Of a DNA stretch of 64,000 nucleotides, positions 1 through 8,212 are shown in pieces. The notes beneath the pieces were generated by a model. It ran no database searches and was not told the DNA's origin. It saw only the letters and a program-made list of their open reading frames with translations. The translations under genes and the position numbers were made by a program. How positions within the stretch are numbered: position 1 is the stretch's first letter; every line of letters starts with the position of its first letter. The stretch is from Psychrobacter sp. WY6 (lineage in GTDB: Bacteria; Pseudomonadota; Gammaproteobacteria; Pseudomonadales; Moraxellaceae). The stretch lies in assembly GCF_018448495.1 (NCBI RefSeq), contig NZ_CP049902.1:1116001-1180000 (forward strand), read 5' to 3'.

Positions 1-37
1 TTCTGTATTTGCTCATATTCTTTGTCTCTACATTATC

Positions 38-52
38 TTGAATCGACTATAT
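38..52. repeat. 15-bp repeated word, copy 1
   Basis: The word TTGAATCGACTATAT occurs here and identically at 18501-18515, both in noncoding DNA upstream of a + strand gene. Both copies are followed by an AT-rich stretch. It may be a dispersed intergenic repeat or a regulator site; two copies cannot decide. Confidence 0.4.
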
Positions 53-184
53 TATTTGTAGATAGTAAAGTTGACTCTTCACAAACGAGTTGGCTATATT
101 TTGTATTGATTAATTACAAATTCAACATAGGCGTGAATTTATGGACACGTTATAGTGTTTAACATATTCATTGGGGAAAGTGTT

Positions 185-718
185 ATGACTATAGAATTAT
201 TAAAAAAATTGCGTACTTCTGTGGCGCTGACTGGGCTACTTGCTGGTGTCCTGACGCTTGGTGCTTGTCAGCAACAGTCAGACACAGAAGCGGGTATAGA
301 TGATGGTGCTCATAGCGAAGAAACGGTGCCGATGTCCGCTGAACCTGCTGAGCCTAATGAGGTGGTTGTCGATACAGCGGATGCATCGCTCAGTGAAGTA
401 CAGGATGATACCGTAGCTTCGGTAAATAGTGGTGTCAGTCAAATAGCTTATCTGTGCTCACCTGAGCTGAAAGTTAATGCAACTTATAAAGAAGATGCCA
501 AGCAAGTAGTCATCGCGACTGATACGGGTACAGTGACATTAAATAAAACCAATGATGGCAGTAATCCAGAAGTGTTCGAAGTAGCAACCGCTATTGATGG
601 CAGTCAGGGCTTTACCCAGTGGCGTGTAGCACATGAAGCGCGTGAGACGGGTGTGATGCGTACAGCAGGTACAGATGCGGCTAATGTCAGCACTTATGAA
701 TGTAAAAAAACCTCATAA
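185..718 (+). CDS. Predicted lipoprotein, possibly MliC-like
   Basis: A 177-residue exported lipoprotein. An ATG at 155 is in frame, but the ATG at 185 is preceded by a GGGGAAAG ribosome site and gives a canonical signal peptide: basic n-region (LLKKLRTS), hydrophobic core and a lipobox LGAC whose Cys is near residue 28. An acidic Ser/Glu/Asp-rich linker follows. The C-terminal 90 residues carry two cysteines (YLCSPE and YECKKTS) bracketing beta-rich sequence with a TYKED segment, which resembles the MliC/PliC lysozyme-inhibitor fold; this match is from general pattern only. It is alone on its strand and followed directly by a strong terminator, so it is probably monocistronic. The lipoprotein call is firm; the lysozyme-inhibitor role is tentative. 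Confidence 0.75.
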   Translation: MTIELLKKLRTSVALTGLLAGVLTLGACQQQSDTEAGIDDGAHSEETVPMSAEPAEPNEVVVDTADASLSEVQDDTVASVNSGVSQIAYLCSPELKVNATYKEDAKQVVIATDTGTVTLNKTNDGSNPEVFEVATAIDGSQGFTQWRVAHEARETGVMRTAGTDAANVSTYECKKTS

Positions 719-734
719 TAAGTAAGCAATCAAG

Positions 735-762
735 AAAAAAGCAACGATAACGTTGCTTTTTT
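735..762 (+). terminator. Intrinsic terminator
   Basis: Perfect stem GCAACG/CGTTGC with loop ATAA, flanked by A6 and T6, 17 bp after the lipoprotein stop codon. The symmetric A and T tracts let it also serve the convergent DUF2382 gene on the - strand. Confidence 0.9.
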
Positions 763-790
763 GATGTGTAGTTTTAATGAGTCAGCAAAA

Positions 791-1446
791 TTATTTATGA
801 GGAGTGGCACTAGACTCATGTGCCAAAAACCCTTCTTCCTTCACATCTAATTCTTCATGCTTAAGCACTACTTGGATACTATCTGTATGGGTATGAGTGG
901 TTTTATTGATATCGATTTCTTGGATAGCATAAGTGTCTTTAGTAATGGTAGCCACTTGACGTGATAGGACAATTTCAATCGGTTCATCACCAATTTCGAT
1001 CTGTTTGCCATTCACGGTAACGACCGCCTTGCTATCTAACGATGGCTCGATATGGCGCAATATATCCTTTTCATCATAATTGCCTGACAATAAGTCCTGA
1101 CTTTTCGCATCGTGGTATTCAGTGCGAATAGTAATATATTCTTCTACCAACTCAATAGGCACGTCAATGGTCTTAGTACGAGCGTGCTTGGTCACCGTCA
1201 CTTTACCGACATCTAAACGCTCTTTGTTGATGACAGGACGCTCTTCTAATAGCTCCAAGTGTCCAACATTATGATTGCTCTTATCTATGTCATTACTGCT
1301 TATATCATTACTTTCTATGTCATTAGCTACTGTCCATTATGAGTATCAATTGGGGCAGTTATAGCGTTTGGTGTCCCTTGCTTGTTATGTAAACCCTTTT
1401 GTAGAAAGCTATCGTTCTGGATACTGTCGTCGTGATTGCTAGTCAT
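791..1446 (-). CDS. DUF2382 (YsnF-type) stress protein, frameshifted
   Basis: The open frame covering 791-1258 encodes a DUF2382 domain: LELLEERPVINKERLDVGKV followed by ITIRTEYHD and a closing EELDVKEE. Its first in-frame candidate start is only a TTG at 1258, yet the frame stays open to about 1336. One frame over, an ATG at 1446 with an AAGGAC ribosome site starts MTSNHDDSIQNDSFLQKG and stops near 1327, so a single-base frame change near 1327-1338 most probably separates two parts of one gene of about 218 codons. DUF2382 domains occur in stress-induced proteins such as Bacillus YsnF, often with a PRC barrel; this protein has no visible PRC barrel. The neighbour on the same strand has both domains, so the two look like products of an old duplication. 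Confidence 0.7.
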
Positions 1447-1536
1447 CCTAATGTCCTTATCTTTATGAAATAATCGTTATACAATATTTTAGAGCCATTT
1501 TGCAAATTTTGCAAGGTTAGCCTTATCAGATGTCAT

Positions 1537-1587
1537 TAAGTATTTTTAATTTCTAAGTATTTTTAATTCCTAAGTATTTTTGAGTAT
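1537..1587. repeat. Three tandem copies of a 17-bp AT-rich unit
   Basis: The unit TAAGTATTTTTAATTYC is repeated head to tail at 1537-1553, 1554-1570 and 1571-1587; the third copy diverges after TAAGTATTTTT. A related inverted form, TAAGTAAAAATACTTAG, lies at 1632-1648. The array sits between the two DUF2382 genes, just downstream of the PRC-barrel gene terminator. It may be polymerase-slippage DNA or a small regulator array. Confidence 0.7.
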
Positions 1588-1593
1588 AGTAAG

Positions 1594-1623
1594 CAAAAAA
1601 GACCAGAGGAATGCTCTGGTCTT
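1594..1623 (-). terminator. Intrinsic terminator of the PRC-barrel gene
   Basis: Stem AAGACCAGAG / CTCTGGTCTT with a five-base loop; read on the - strand it is followed by a T6 run. It lies about 100 bp past the stop codon of the PRC-barrel/DUF2382 gene. Confidence 0.8.
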
Positions 1624-1720
1624 AATTCACTAAGTAAAAATACTTAGCTGCTTATTACGGTCATGTATTGTTCGGCGTTCTTACTTTTTAATGAGAGCCA
1701 AACAGTCTGACGGTTTAGCG

Positions 1721-2567
1721 TTACATACCACGAGCGCGGCGTACGTCTTCTGCAGTAATACCATCACGGTCGATTATGTTGCCTTCACGGTCTACTACGT
1801 TGCCATCGCGATCGATATCCAATTCTTCACGTTGGATAGTCTCAACGATAGTTTCAGTATGACGTTCAGTGGTTTTACCGACGTTCACTTCTTCAGATAC
1901 ATAAGTGTCTTTACCAACGCGGGCACGTTCAGCCTCTAGTTCAACCTCAATGGTTTGATTACCATCAATGTCACCGATACGGCGATCTGTTGGACGATCT
2001 ACGTTAGTACGCGATATTAGCATGCTCTTCTTCTAGCTCAACATCGACATTACGCTCTTCGGTCACTATATGCTTACCAACTTTAACCAAACCTGCCACG
2101 ATACGATCTTTATTGACGGTCAAGCGCTCTTCTAGTAGCTCTAGTGTGTTTGGTGCTTCATATGCATGGTCTGCAATCTCCATACGCTCTGCAACTGGAA
2201 CAGTATCAGCGACAAATGCTTGACGATCCTTTTGATACTGGTCTTTATAGCTATACTGATAATCATGGTCATATACTTCCATGGCATCAACTTGAGACTT
2301 GGTCAAGCTGTCAAAGAATACGTCATCACCAACAATACGTGCCAGACCAGCGGGTACTAATACTTCTTTTGAGCTGAACCAACCGCCTGCATCAACGATC
2401 AAATAACGAATGCGACCAGTGGTATCTTCTACTAATGCACCTTCAATTTTACCGATTTTTTCTTCATTGACACCATAAGCAGTTTTACCTGTTGGGTCAT
2501 AATAATCATCACCGATTAAATCTTTATGAGTAGCTTGAATATCTTTTAAACGAATTAGTTGGCTCAT
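1721..2567 (-). CDS. PRC-barrel plus DUF2382 stress protein, frameshifted
   Basis: Two overlapping open frames (2567-2004 and 2023-1721) read as one protein of about 282 residues. The first 110 residues form a PRC-barrel domain (GKIEGALVEDTTGRIRYLIV, then a WFSSKEVLVP segment). A DUF2382 domain starts at LELLEERLTVNKDR and is interrupted after EEEHANI; the other frame continues it as SRTNVDRPTDRRIGDIDG and ends with charged repeats (DRDGNVVDREGNIIDRDG). The frame change is near 2005-2020. The start is supported by AAGGAAG upstream of the ATG. Such proteins are linked to stress and desiccation tolerance, but the molecular activity is unknown. The shorter DUF2382 gene downstream is a likely paralog; the terminator at 1594 separates their transcripts. 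Confidence 0.8.
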
Positions 2568-3004
2568 TGTTGTCTTCCTTTTTATGAGTTAATCATTATT
2601 AATCATTATTAATTATTTTAAAAACAATCGTTGTTTTGGAAAAGTTAAATTTCTAGTAAAAATATTTTTATAATAAAAGGTGTAGCAAGCCATGTGAGTA
2701 GCCTCTACATCGACTTGTAAGAATCTTAACATCATGATTTTCGATGAGATATATGAGCAAGGTAGCAAAGTGTGCGCTTGGAGTAATTGCGTGTAATAGG
2801 CTGTAAGTGGCATAACATAGCTGGGGTCAAAGATTAACGTGTCTTTACACAGAGCAATATTTCTAGCTTATTTAAGAGTCATAGACACAGAAAAACCGCA
2901 AAGCAAATAGCGATACGGTTCCTGATATTTTGAAAATTTTGTAATAAATGATAATTATAGAGGTGAATTTAACATATCAATCGATTAATTAATCTGCTTG
3001 AGTG
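2568..3004. other. Intergenic region, PRC-barrel gene to thiolase
   Basis: Noncoding, 437 bp. It holds the AAGGAAG ribosome site and presumably the promoter of the PRC-barrel gene at its left end. A weak hairpin at 2891-2920 (AACCG/CGGTT arms, A5 on the + strand giving T5 on the - strand) could end the thiolase transcript. I see nothing else. Confidence 0.5.
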
Positions 3005-4186
3005 TTAAGCAAGTTCAATAGCAACAGCCACGGCTTCACCGCCACCAATACAAAGTGTCGCAACCCCTTTTTTGCCGCCAGTACGCTTGAGAGAGTTGAT
3101 AAGCGTGATCAAGATACGAGCACCTGAACAGCCTACTGGATGACCGAGTGCACAAGCGCCGCCTTCAACGTTTACTTTGGCATGGTCGATTTTTAGCTCG
3201 TCCATCGCCGCCATAGTGACCATTGCAAACGCTTCGTTGATTTCCCATAGGTCAACATCAGCGACTGACCAACCAGCACTAGCCAATACTTTTTCAATTG
3301 CACCAATCGGAGCAATGGTAAATTCGCTTGGGTGACGAGAGTTTGATGCGGTTGCAACGATACGCGCTTGATAATCAAGGCCTTCAGCTTTCGCTTGCGA
3401 TTCTTTCATGACTACAACCGCTGCCGCACCGTCTGAGATTGAGCTGGCATTTGCTGCCGTGATGGTGCCGTCTTTAGCGAAGGCTGGACGTAGAGTAGGG
3501 ATACGCTCGGCATTAGCAAGCGCTGGTTGCTCATCGGTATCGACGGTTTGCTCGCCTTTACGGGTTTTAAAGGTCACTGGCGTGATTTCATCTTTGAAGT
3601 GGTCGTCTTTGATAGCAGTGAGCGCACGATTTAGCGATTCGATAGCAAACGCATCCATTTTCTCACGGGTATAACCTTTTTCATCAGCCATTTCCTGTGC
3701 GAACATACCCATCAGTTTGCCAGTTTCAGCATCTTCTAAACCATCTAGGAACATATGATCTTTGACTTCTTTATGTCCCATACGGTAGCCGCCACGTGAC
3801 CCTGGCATGATGTATGGCGCATTGGTCATTGATTCCATGCCGCCAGCGACTGCCACATTGAAACTACCAGCTTTGATGCCGTCATGTGCTTGCATGACTG
3901 CTTTTAGCCCTGAACCACAAAGCTTGTTAATAGTGACAGCGCCAGTTGCATCAGATAAACCTGCATTACGCATCGCTTGACGCGCAGGGCCTTGACCCAA
4001 GCCTGCAGTCAAGATACAGCCCATAATGACTTCATCAATACTATCGACTGCCACACCTGAGCGTTCGACAGCGGCTTTAATGGCAGCACCACCAAGTTCC
4101 GTTGCGCTCATATCTTTTAGTGCGCCTTGGAAGCCGCCCATTGGAGTACGTGCGCCGTTTAAAATTACAATTGCATCATTTGACAT
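3005..4186 (-). CDS. Acetyl-CoA C-acetyltransferase (thiolase)
   Basis: Complete 393-residue thiolase that condenses two acetyl-CoA to acetoacetyl-CoA or runs the reverse step of beta-oxidation; cytosolic homotetramer in the family. The nucleophilic Cys is C90 in NKLCGSGLKAVM, the catalytic His is H349 in the GHP motif, and the second active-site Cys is C379 in LCIGGGEAVA. The length equals that of AtoB/PhaA enzymes. The motif around H349 reads GGACALGHPVGCSGAR, with Cys at two positions where most relatives have Ile and Ala. The start is preceded by AAAAAGGAATAAT. It lies 96 bp downstream of hom on the same strand, in the place where thrC often follows hom. AtoB-like and PhaA-like roles cannot be told apart here. 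Confidence 0.93.
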   Translation of the reverse strand: MSNDAIVILNGARTPMGGFQGALKDMSATELGGAAIKAAVERSGVAVDSIDEVIMGCILTAGLGQGPARQAMRNAGLSDATGAVTINKLCGSGLKAVMQAHDGIKAGSFNVAVAGGMESMTNAPYIMPGSRGGYRMGHKEVKDHMFLDGLEDAETGKLMGMFAQEMADEKGYTREKMDAFAIESLNRALTAIKDDHFKDEITPVTFKTRKGEQTVDTDEQPALANAERIPTLRPAFAKDGTITAANASSISDGAAAVVVMKESQAKAEGLDYQARIVATASNSRHPSEFTIAPIGAIEKVLASAGWSVADVDLWEINEAFAMVTMAAMDELKIDHAKVNVEGGACALGHPVGCSGARILITLINSLKRTGGKKGVATLCIGGGEAVAVAIELA

Positions 4187-4282
4187 CGTTATTATTCCTT
4201 TTTACGTATTTTAAATGAGTTTGTTTTAATTAAAACCAAACGCGGACTAGATAGCATCTTTTAGGCTCAATAACTGCGGGCT

Positions 4283-5641
4283 TTATGCTAGCTCATCTAA
4301 GCGAATGCGTACTACTTTATCAGTAATGGTCTCTAATTTTTCAATTTTTTCGATGGCTAGATTCATCTGACTTTCGACCACGGGCAGCGTCAAGATAATA
4401 ACCGGAACTTGACCAACTTTGTGCGCAGGTTTTTGTAAAATCGCATCGATATTGATACCAGCATCGCTTAGAATGCGAGTAATATCTGCCAAGACACCAG
4501 GGCTATCATAAGCATGTACGCGCAGATAATAACCGGTAATCATCTGCTCAGCGCGCAATATGGGCGTGTCTGATAGCTGCTCAGGGATAAATGCTAAATG
4601 CGGCACATGGTGACCGTGGTTGTTTTGATTACTGTTGCTTTCATCGTTACTGTCTTTGCTACCTAGAACACGCACCAAGTCCATCACATCGGCCATTACC
4701 GCAGAAGCGGTTGCGCCAGCACCAGCACCATCACCGCAATATAGCGTCTGTCCAAGCGGATGAGAGTTGACCAGTACGGCGTTTTTTACGCCATTGACGT
4801 TGGCGAGTAACGCATCCTGCGGAATTAGCGTTGGATGCACGCGTAGTTCGATACCAGAAGCCTCATCATTACCTTGACCATCACGGCGTACGGCAAAGCC
4901 CAAATGCTTGATACGGTAGCCAAGCTCTTCCGCATAGTTGACGTCTTGTAAGGTGATACCTGTGATGCCTTCACAGTAGACCTTGTCAAATTGCAGCGGA
5001 ATACCAAAGGCGATAGAGGCGAGTAATGCCAGTTTATGAGCCGCATCAATACCTTCGACATCAAAAGTCGGATCTGCTTCTGCATAACCCAATTCTTGTG
5101 CTTCACTTAGTACGTCGGCAAAAGGGCGACCTTTGTCACGCATTTCGGTCATGATAAAGTTGCCCGTACCGTTGATGATACCTGCTAGCCAATCGATTTT
5201 ATTGGCAGCGAGCGCTTCGCGCATGACTTTAATAATGGGGATACCGCCTGCGACTGCTGCTTCATAAGCGACATGGACGTTATGCTCTTCAGCAAAGGCA
5301 AAGATTTCGTTGCCATGCTCCGCCAATAGCGCCTTATTTGCAGTCACCACATGCTTGCCGTTCTTAATGGCGTGCATGATGACATCTTTTGCTAAGGTTG
5401 TACCGCCAATCACCTCGACGACGATATCGACATTGTCGCTTGCAGCAGTTGCCATCAAGTCACTGTTTTGCATAATATTGGGATCAATATCATCACGATG
5501 ACGGCGCGTACCAACTTCGGTAATGATAATGTCGCGTCCACTACGGCGTTTTAGCTCATTTAAGTTGTCATTGATTAGATTGATCACGCCCGTTCCGACG
5601 GTGCCCAGACCAAGTATCGCTAGTTTGATGGAATTACTCAC
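4283..5641 (-). CDS. hom: Homoserine dehydrogenase
   Basis: Complete 452-residue enzyme reducing aspartate semialdehyde to homoserine, the branch point to threonine and methionine. The N-terminal dinucleotide fold shows GLGTVGTGV at residues 12-20; the catalytic domain shows TANKALLAEHG and GGIPIIKVMREAL; an ACT regulatory domain begins near residue 373 (YYLRVHAYDSPGVLADI) and ends with the protein. A Ser/Asn-rich stretch (SNDESNSNQNNHGHH) near residues 340-355 is inserted just before the ACT domain. dsbC lies upstream on the same strand, an order also seen in Pseudomonas and Acinetobacter, but thrC does not follow. The 270 bp between dsbC and hom hold an imperfect hairpin (5692-5740). Confidence 0.95.
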   Translation of the reverse strand: MSNSIKLAILGLGTVGTGVINLINDNLNELKRRSGRDIIITEVGTRRHRDDIDPNIMQNSDLMATAASDNVDIVVEVIGGTTLAKDVIMHAIKNGKHVVTANKALLAEHGNEIFAFAEEHNVHVAYEAAVAGGIPIIKVMREALAANKIDWLAGIINGTGNFIMTEMRDKGRPFADVLSEAQELGYAEADPTFDVEGIDAAHKLALLASIAFGIPLQFDKVYCEGITGITLQDVNYAEELGYRIKHLGFAVRRDGQGNDEASGIELRVHPTLIPQDALLANVNGVKNAVLVNSHPLGQTLYCGDGAGAGATASAVMADVMDLVRVLGSKDSNDESNSNQNNHGHHVPHLAFIPEQLSDTPILRAEQMITGYYLRVHAYDSPGVLADITRILSDAGINIDAILQKPAHKVGQVPVIILTLPVVESQMNLAIEKIEKLETITDKVVRIRLDELA

Positions 5642-5691
5642 AGTATCCTCAAGAGGTTAAATATAATGAACCAATGATAACGCTGTCACAG

Positions 5692-5740
5692 AGTCAAATG
5701 CGCATGCGCTACTAGCTGTAGTAGTTGCGTGCATTTTGAC
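5692..5740 (-). promoter_or_regulatory. Imperfect hairpin in the hom upstream region
   Basis: Facing arms GTCAAATGCGCATGCG... and ...TTGCGTGCATTTTGAC can pair over about 20 bp with a few mismatches around AGCTGT. It lies about 50 bp upstream of the hom start. No T run follows on the - strand, so it is not a standard terminator; a leader or attenuation structure is possible. Confidence 0.4.
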
Positions 5741-5911
5741 AGTCGCAGCTTTATCGATTTCTCATTACAGTTGAATAAAAAATACTCAAATAAAAAGTAT
5801 GCTGCTGATTTTTCATAGCGCTTTATCGTATCATACCGACAAGCAGTTGTGACATCTACACAATGTCGCCACCGTCATAGATATCACAAATACCTGAAAC
5901 AATAACAGATT

Positions 5912-6765
5912 TTAGCTAGCACCGACAGCTTGAGCCAACTCCGCCGCAGGTAGATAGCCGCCTACTTGCTGACCAGATTCTGTAAAGATAGCGGGAGTAC
6001 CACGCACACCAAGTTTTGCACCCAATGCCATGTGTTCTTGTACAGGGCTGGCACAGCTAGGCGCTTGTACATCAGCGCCCATTTTTCCTTGATTCATGGC
6101 CGCCTTACGATCTTGACTACACCAAATGGCTTCCATTTTTGGCACCGATTCCTGACTGCGCGGCCATGCCAAATAACGTACTTCGATACCACGTGCATTG
6201 ATATCATCCATCTCTTCATGCAGTTTACGACAATAACCACAGTCTGCATCGGTAAAGGCATAGACCACTGACTTCGTTTCGCCTATGGCTGGATAAATCA
6301 CCATGTCTTTTTTATCGACGGCTTTTAGGGCTTCTTGTGCGGTACTAGCAACCAATGCCGCACTGATATCGACAGGCAGAGCCTCACCAACAGCAATAAT
6401 CTGACCTTGGATAATGTGTTTGCCAGACTTATCAGTAAAGAAAGAAGGCAGTCCTTCCGCTGTGACCCAATAAATACCATCCATATCTGTTGGTACGGCT
6501 GAAATGATATTTTCTTCAATACCGGACGTATTCAAATTCGCCTGCAACGCCTTTACCACGGCAGCATCGCTATCAGCGGATGCCTTACTTGTACTGGTTT
6601 TAGCATCGGTATTATTGACGATACTGGTGTTGCTGGTCGCATCTGCTGCATTGTTTGAGCAGCCCGCAGCAACCACAACAAGCAGTGCACTCATCATAAA
6701 GCGAGATAAATTATTTCGAGAAAAGCGGTTTTGAGCAAAGGTGTTTTTGCAATCGGGGATGACAT
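5912..6765 (-). CDS. dsbC: DsbC-type thiol:disulfide interchange protein (N-terminus frameshifted?)
   Basis: Periplasmic disulfide isomerase of the DsbC/DsbG family. The frame from 6697 contains an N-terminal dimerisation region, the redox motif CGYC in DADCGYCRKLH at about residues 153-156, and the cis-Pro loop GVRGTPAIF. The ATG at 6697 gives MMSALLVVVAAGCSNN, a signal core with lipobox-like AAGC but no basic n-region. The frame is open upstream (FSRNNLSRF), and an ATG at 6765 in another frame has a GGACAC ribosome site and starts MSSPIAKTPLLKTAF. A frame change near 6720 would join them into a normal signal peptide; that is inference. A Ser/Thr/Asn-rich linker follows the Cys, suggesting a lipid-anchored DsbC. 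hom is downstream. Confidence 0.85.
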
Positions 6766-7178
6766 ATATAGGTGTCCTGTAGGCATCGTGCCTAATCGTG
6801 AAGTCGTTTTAAGAAAAATGATACTAAATTTCTATATAAAGCAATACGTATCGATATTGCCTTAAAGGTTTAAAATTAAAAGGTTTTTTTACAATTTAAT
6901 AATTATAAAAGGTAATTAATCATGTCGCCTATATTAACATATTTGTGGCAAATAACAGCCACAGGCTATGAGGTGATATAGGGAGGTGAGGGTAGCAATA
7001 ATAGTAGTAGGCATAAACGTCAATTCAAAAAAATAAGATACATTTGTACTATTTAATATCGACGCTTGCCCTTGTAGTCTACGGCTAATAACAGTGTTTT
7101 TATAAAAATTCATATAAAACTATTGGTATCAGTTATTTTTAACCCTTTATTTCAATAAATTTTTGCTAAGGAGCACAC
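6766..7178. other. Intergenic region, dsbC / yedI
   Basis: AT-rich divergent spacer of 413 bp that must hold both promoters. A TAAGGAGC ribosome site precedes the yedI ATG. No gene or strong hairpin seen. Confidence 0.4.
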
Positions 7179-8108
7179 ATGGCAGGTGCCAGTTTATTAA
7201 CCCTACTTGATGATATCAGTGTGATATTGGATGATGTTTCCGTCATGACCAAAGTCGCTGCTAAAAAAACCGCTGGTGTATTGGGCGATGATTTGGCGCT
7301 CAACGCAGAACAGGTTACGGGTGTCAAAGCCAATCGTGAGCTTCCAGTGGTCTGGGCGGTTGCCAAAGGCTCATTTATTAATAAGCTTATTCTAGTACCA
7401 GCGGCACTCTTGATTAGTGCTGTTTATCCACCGCTGGTCACTTTTTTACTAATGTGTGGTGGTTTGTTTTTGGTTTATGAAGGCGCTGAAAAAGTCATTC
7501 ATCGATTTTGGCCACATGCTTTGCCGCATGATGAGGAGCAAAATGCTCGTCGGCAAGCCAATGCTGATGAGACTATAGATTTGGTCGCTTTTGAAAAAGA
7601 AAAGATCAAAGGTGCAGTACGTACGGATTTTATTCTTTCAGCTGAGATTATCGTGATTGCCTTGGGATCAACGGCAAGCGCCACTTTATTAGAACGAAGC
7701 TTGGTGCTGTCTATTTTAGCCATCGGTATTACGATTGGTATTTATGGCTTGGTCGCTGGTATCGTGAAAATAGACGATGCAGGTCTGCATTTAATGGAAC
7801 AAGAAGGGGCGTTCAAGCAAAAATTGGGCAAGTTAATGTTTGCAGCGGCACCAAAACTGATGAAGTTTCTATCTATCGCTGGCACGTTGGCGATGTTTTT
7901 AGTAGGCGGTGGTATCTTAGTACACGGTATCGGCTTCTTACATCATGGAGTAGAGGATATCGCTGATTTAACGGGTATCTTTGAAAGCTTAACGACAACG
8001 ATATTAAATGGCGTCATTGGTTTTATTATTGGTGCTGCGGTTGTGGCTATCTTAACAGTTATTAGTAAAATTCGTGGAAAGGACGACACAGCGTCATCTG
8101 CACACTAA
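7179..8108 (+). CDS. yedI: YedI-family (DUF808) inner membrane protein
   Basis: Complete 309-residue integral membrane protein, matching the roughly 305 residues of E. coli YedI. The conserved DUF808 start MAGASLLTLLDDISVILDDV and the stretch LNAEQVTGVKANRELPVVWAV are clear. Hydrophobic segments follow around residues 68-105, 150-195, 225-250 and 270-295. The family's function is unknown, although it is sometimes described as a DNA-repair or morphogenesis-linked protein without direct proof. An AAGGAG ribosome site precedes the ATG. It is flanked upstream by the divergent dsbC and downstream by a strong bidirectional terminator shared with rne, so it is a single-gene unit. Confidence 0.88.
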   Translation: MAGASLLTLLDDISVILDDVSVMTKVAAKKTAGVLGDDLALNAEQVTGVKANRELPVVWAVAKGSFINKLILVPAALLISAVYPPLVTFLLMCGGLFLVYEGAEKVIHRFWPHALPHDEEQNARRQANADETIDLVAFEKEKIKGAVRTDFILSAEIIVIALGSTASATLLERSLVLSILAIGITIGIYGLVAGIVKIDDAGLHLMEQEGAFKQKLGKLMFAAAPKLMKFLSIAGTLAMFLVGGGILVHGIGFLHHGVEDIADLTGIFESLTTTILNGVIGFIIGAAVVAILTVISKIRGKDDTASSAH

Positions 8109-8160
8109 GTCAGTTACCTGTGCTTTAGCTTTATATTTTTTGTAATTTTATTTCGTAAAA

Positions 8161-8194
8161 AAGCCCCAAAGTTGCTGACAACTTTGGGGCTTTT
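8161..8194. terminator. Bidirectional terminator between yedI and rne
   Basis: Perfect 12-bp stem GCCCCAAAGTTG/CAACTTTGGGGC, loop CTGA, preceded by A6 and followed by T4. It ends yedI on + and rne on -. Confidence 0.92.
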
Positions 8195-8212
8195 GCGTTG
8201 GGCGTTATACGA

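Noticed and set aside
1691..1939. 82-codon + strand frame
   Set aside because: Antisense shadow of the PRC-barrel/DUF2382 gene, no ribosome site.
2613..2813. 66-codon - strand frame in the spacer
   Set aside because: No ribosome site, composition typical of AT-rich noncoding DNA.
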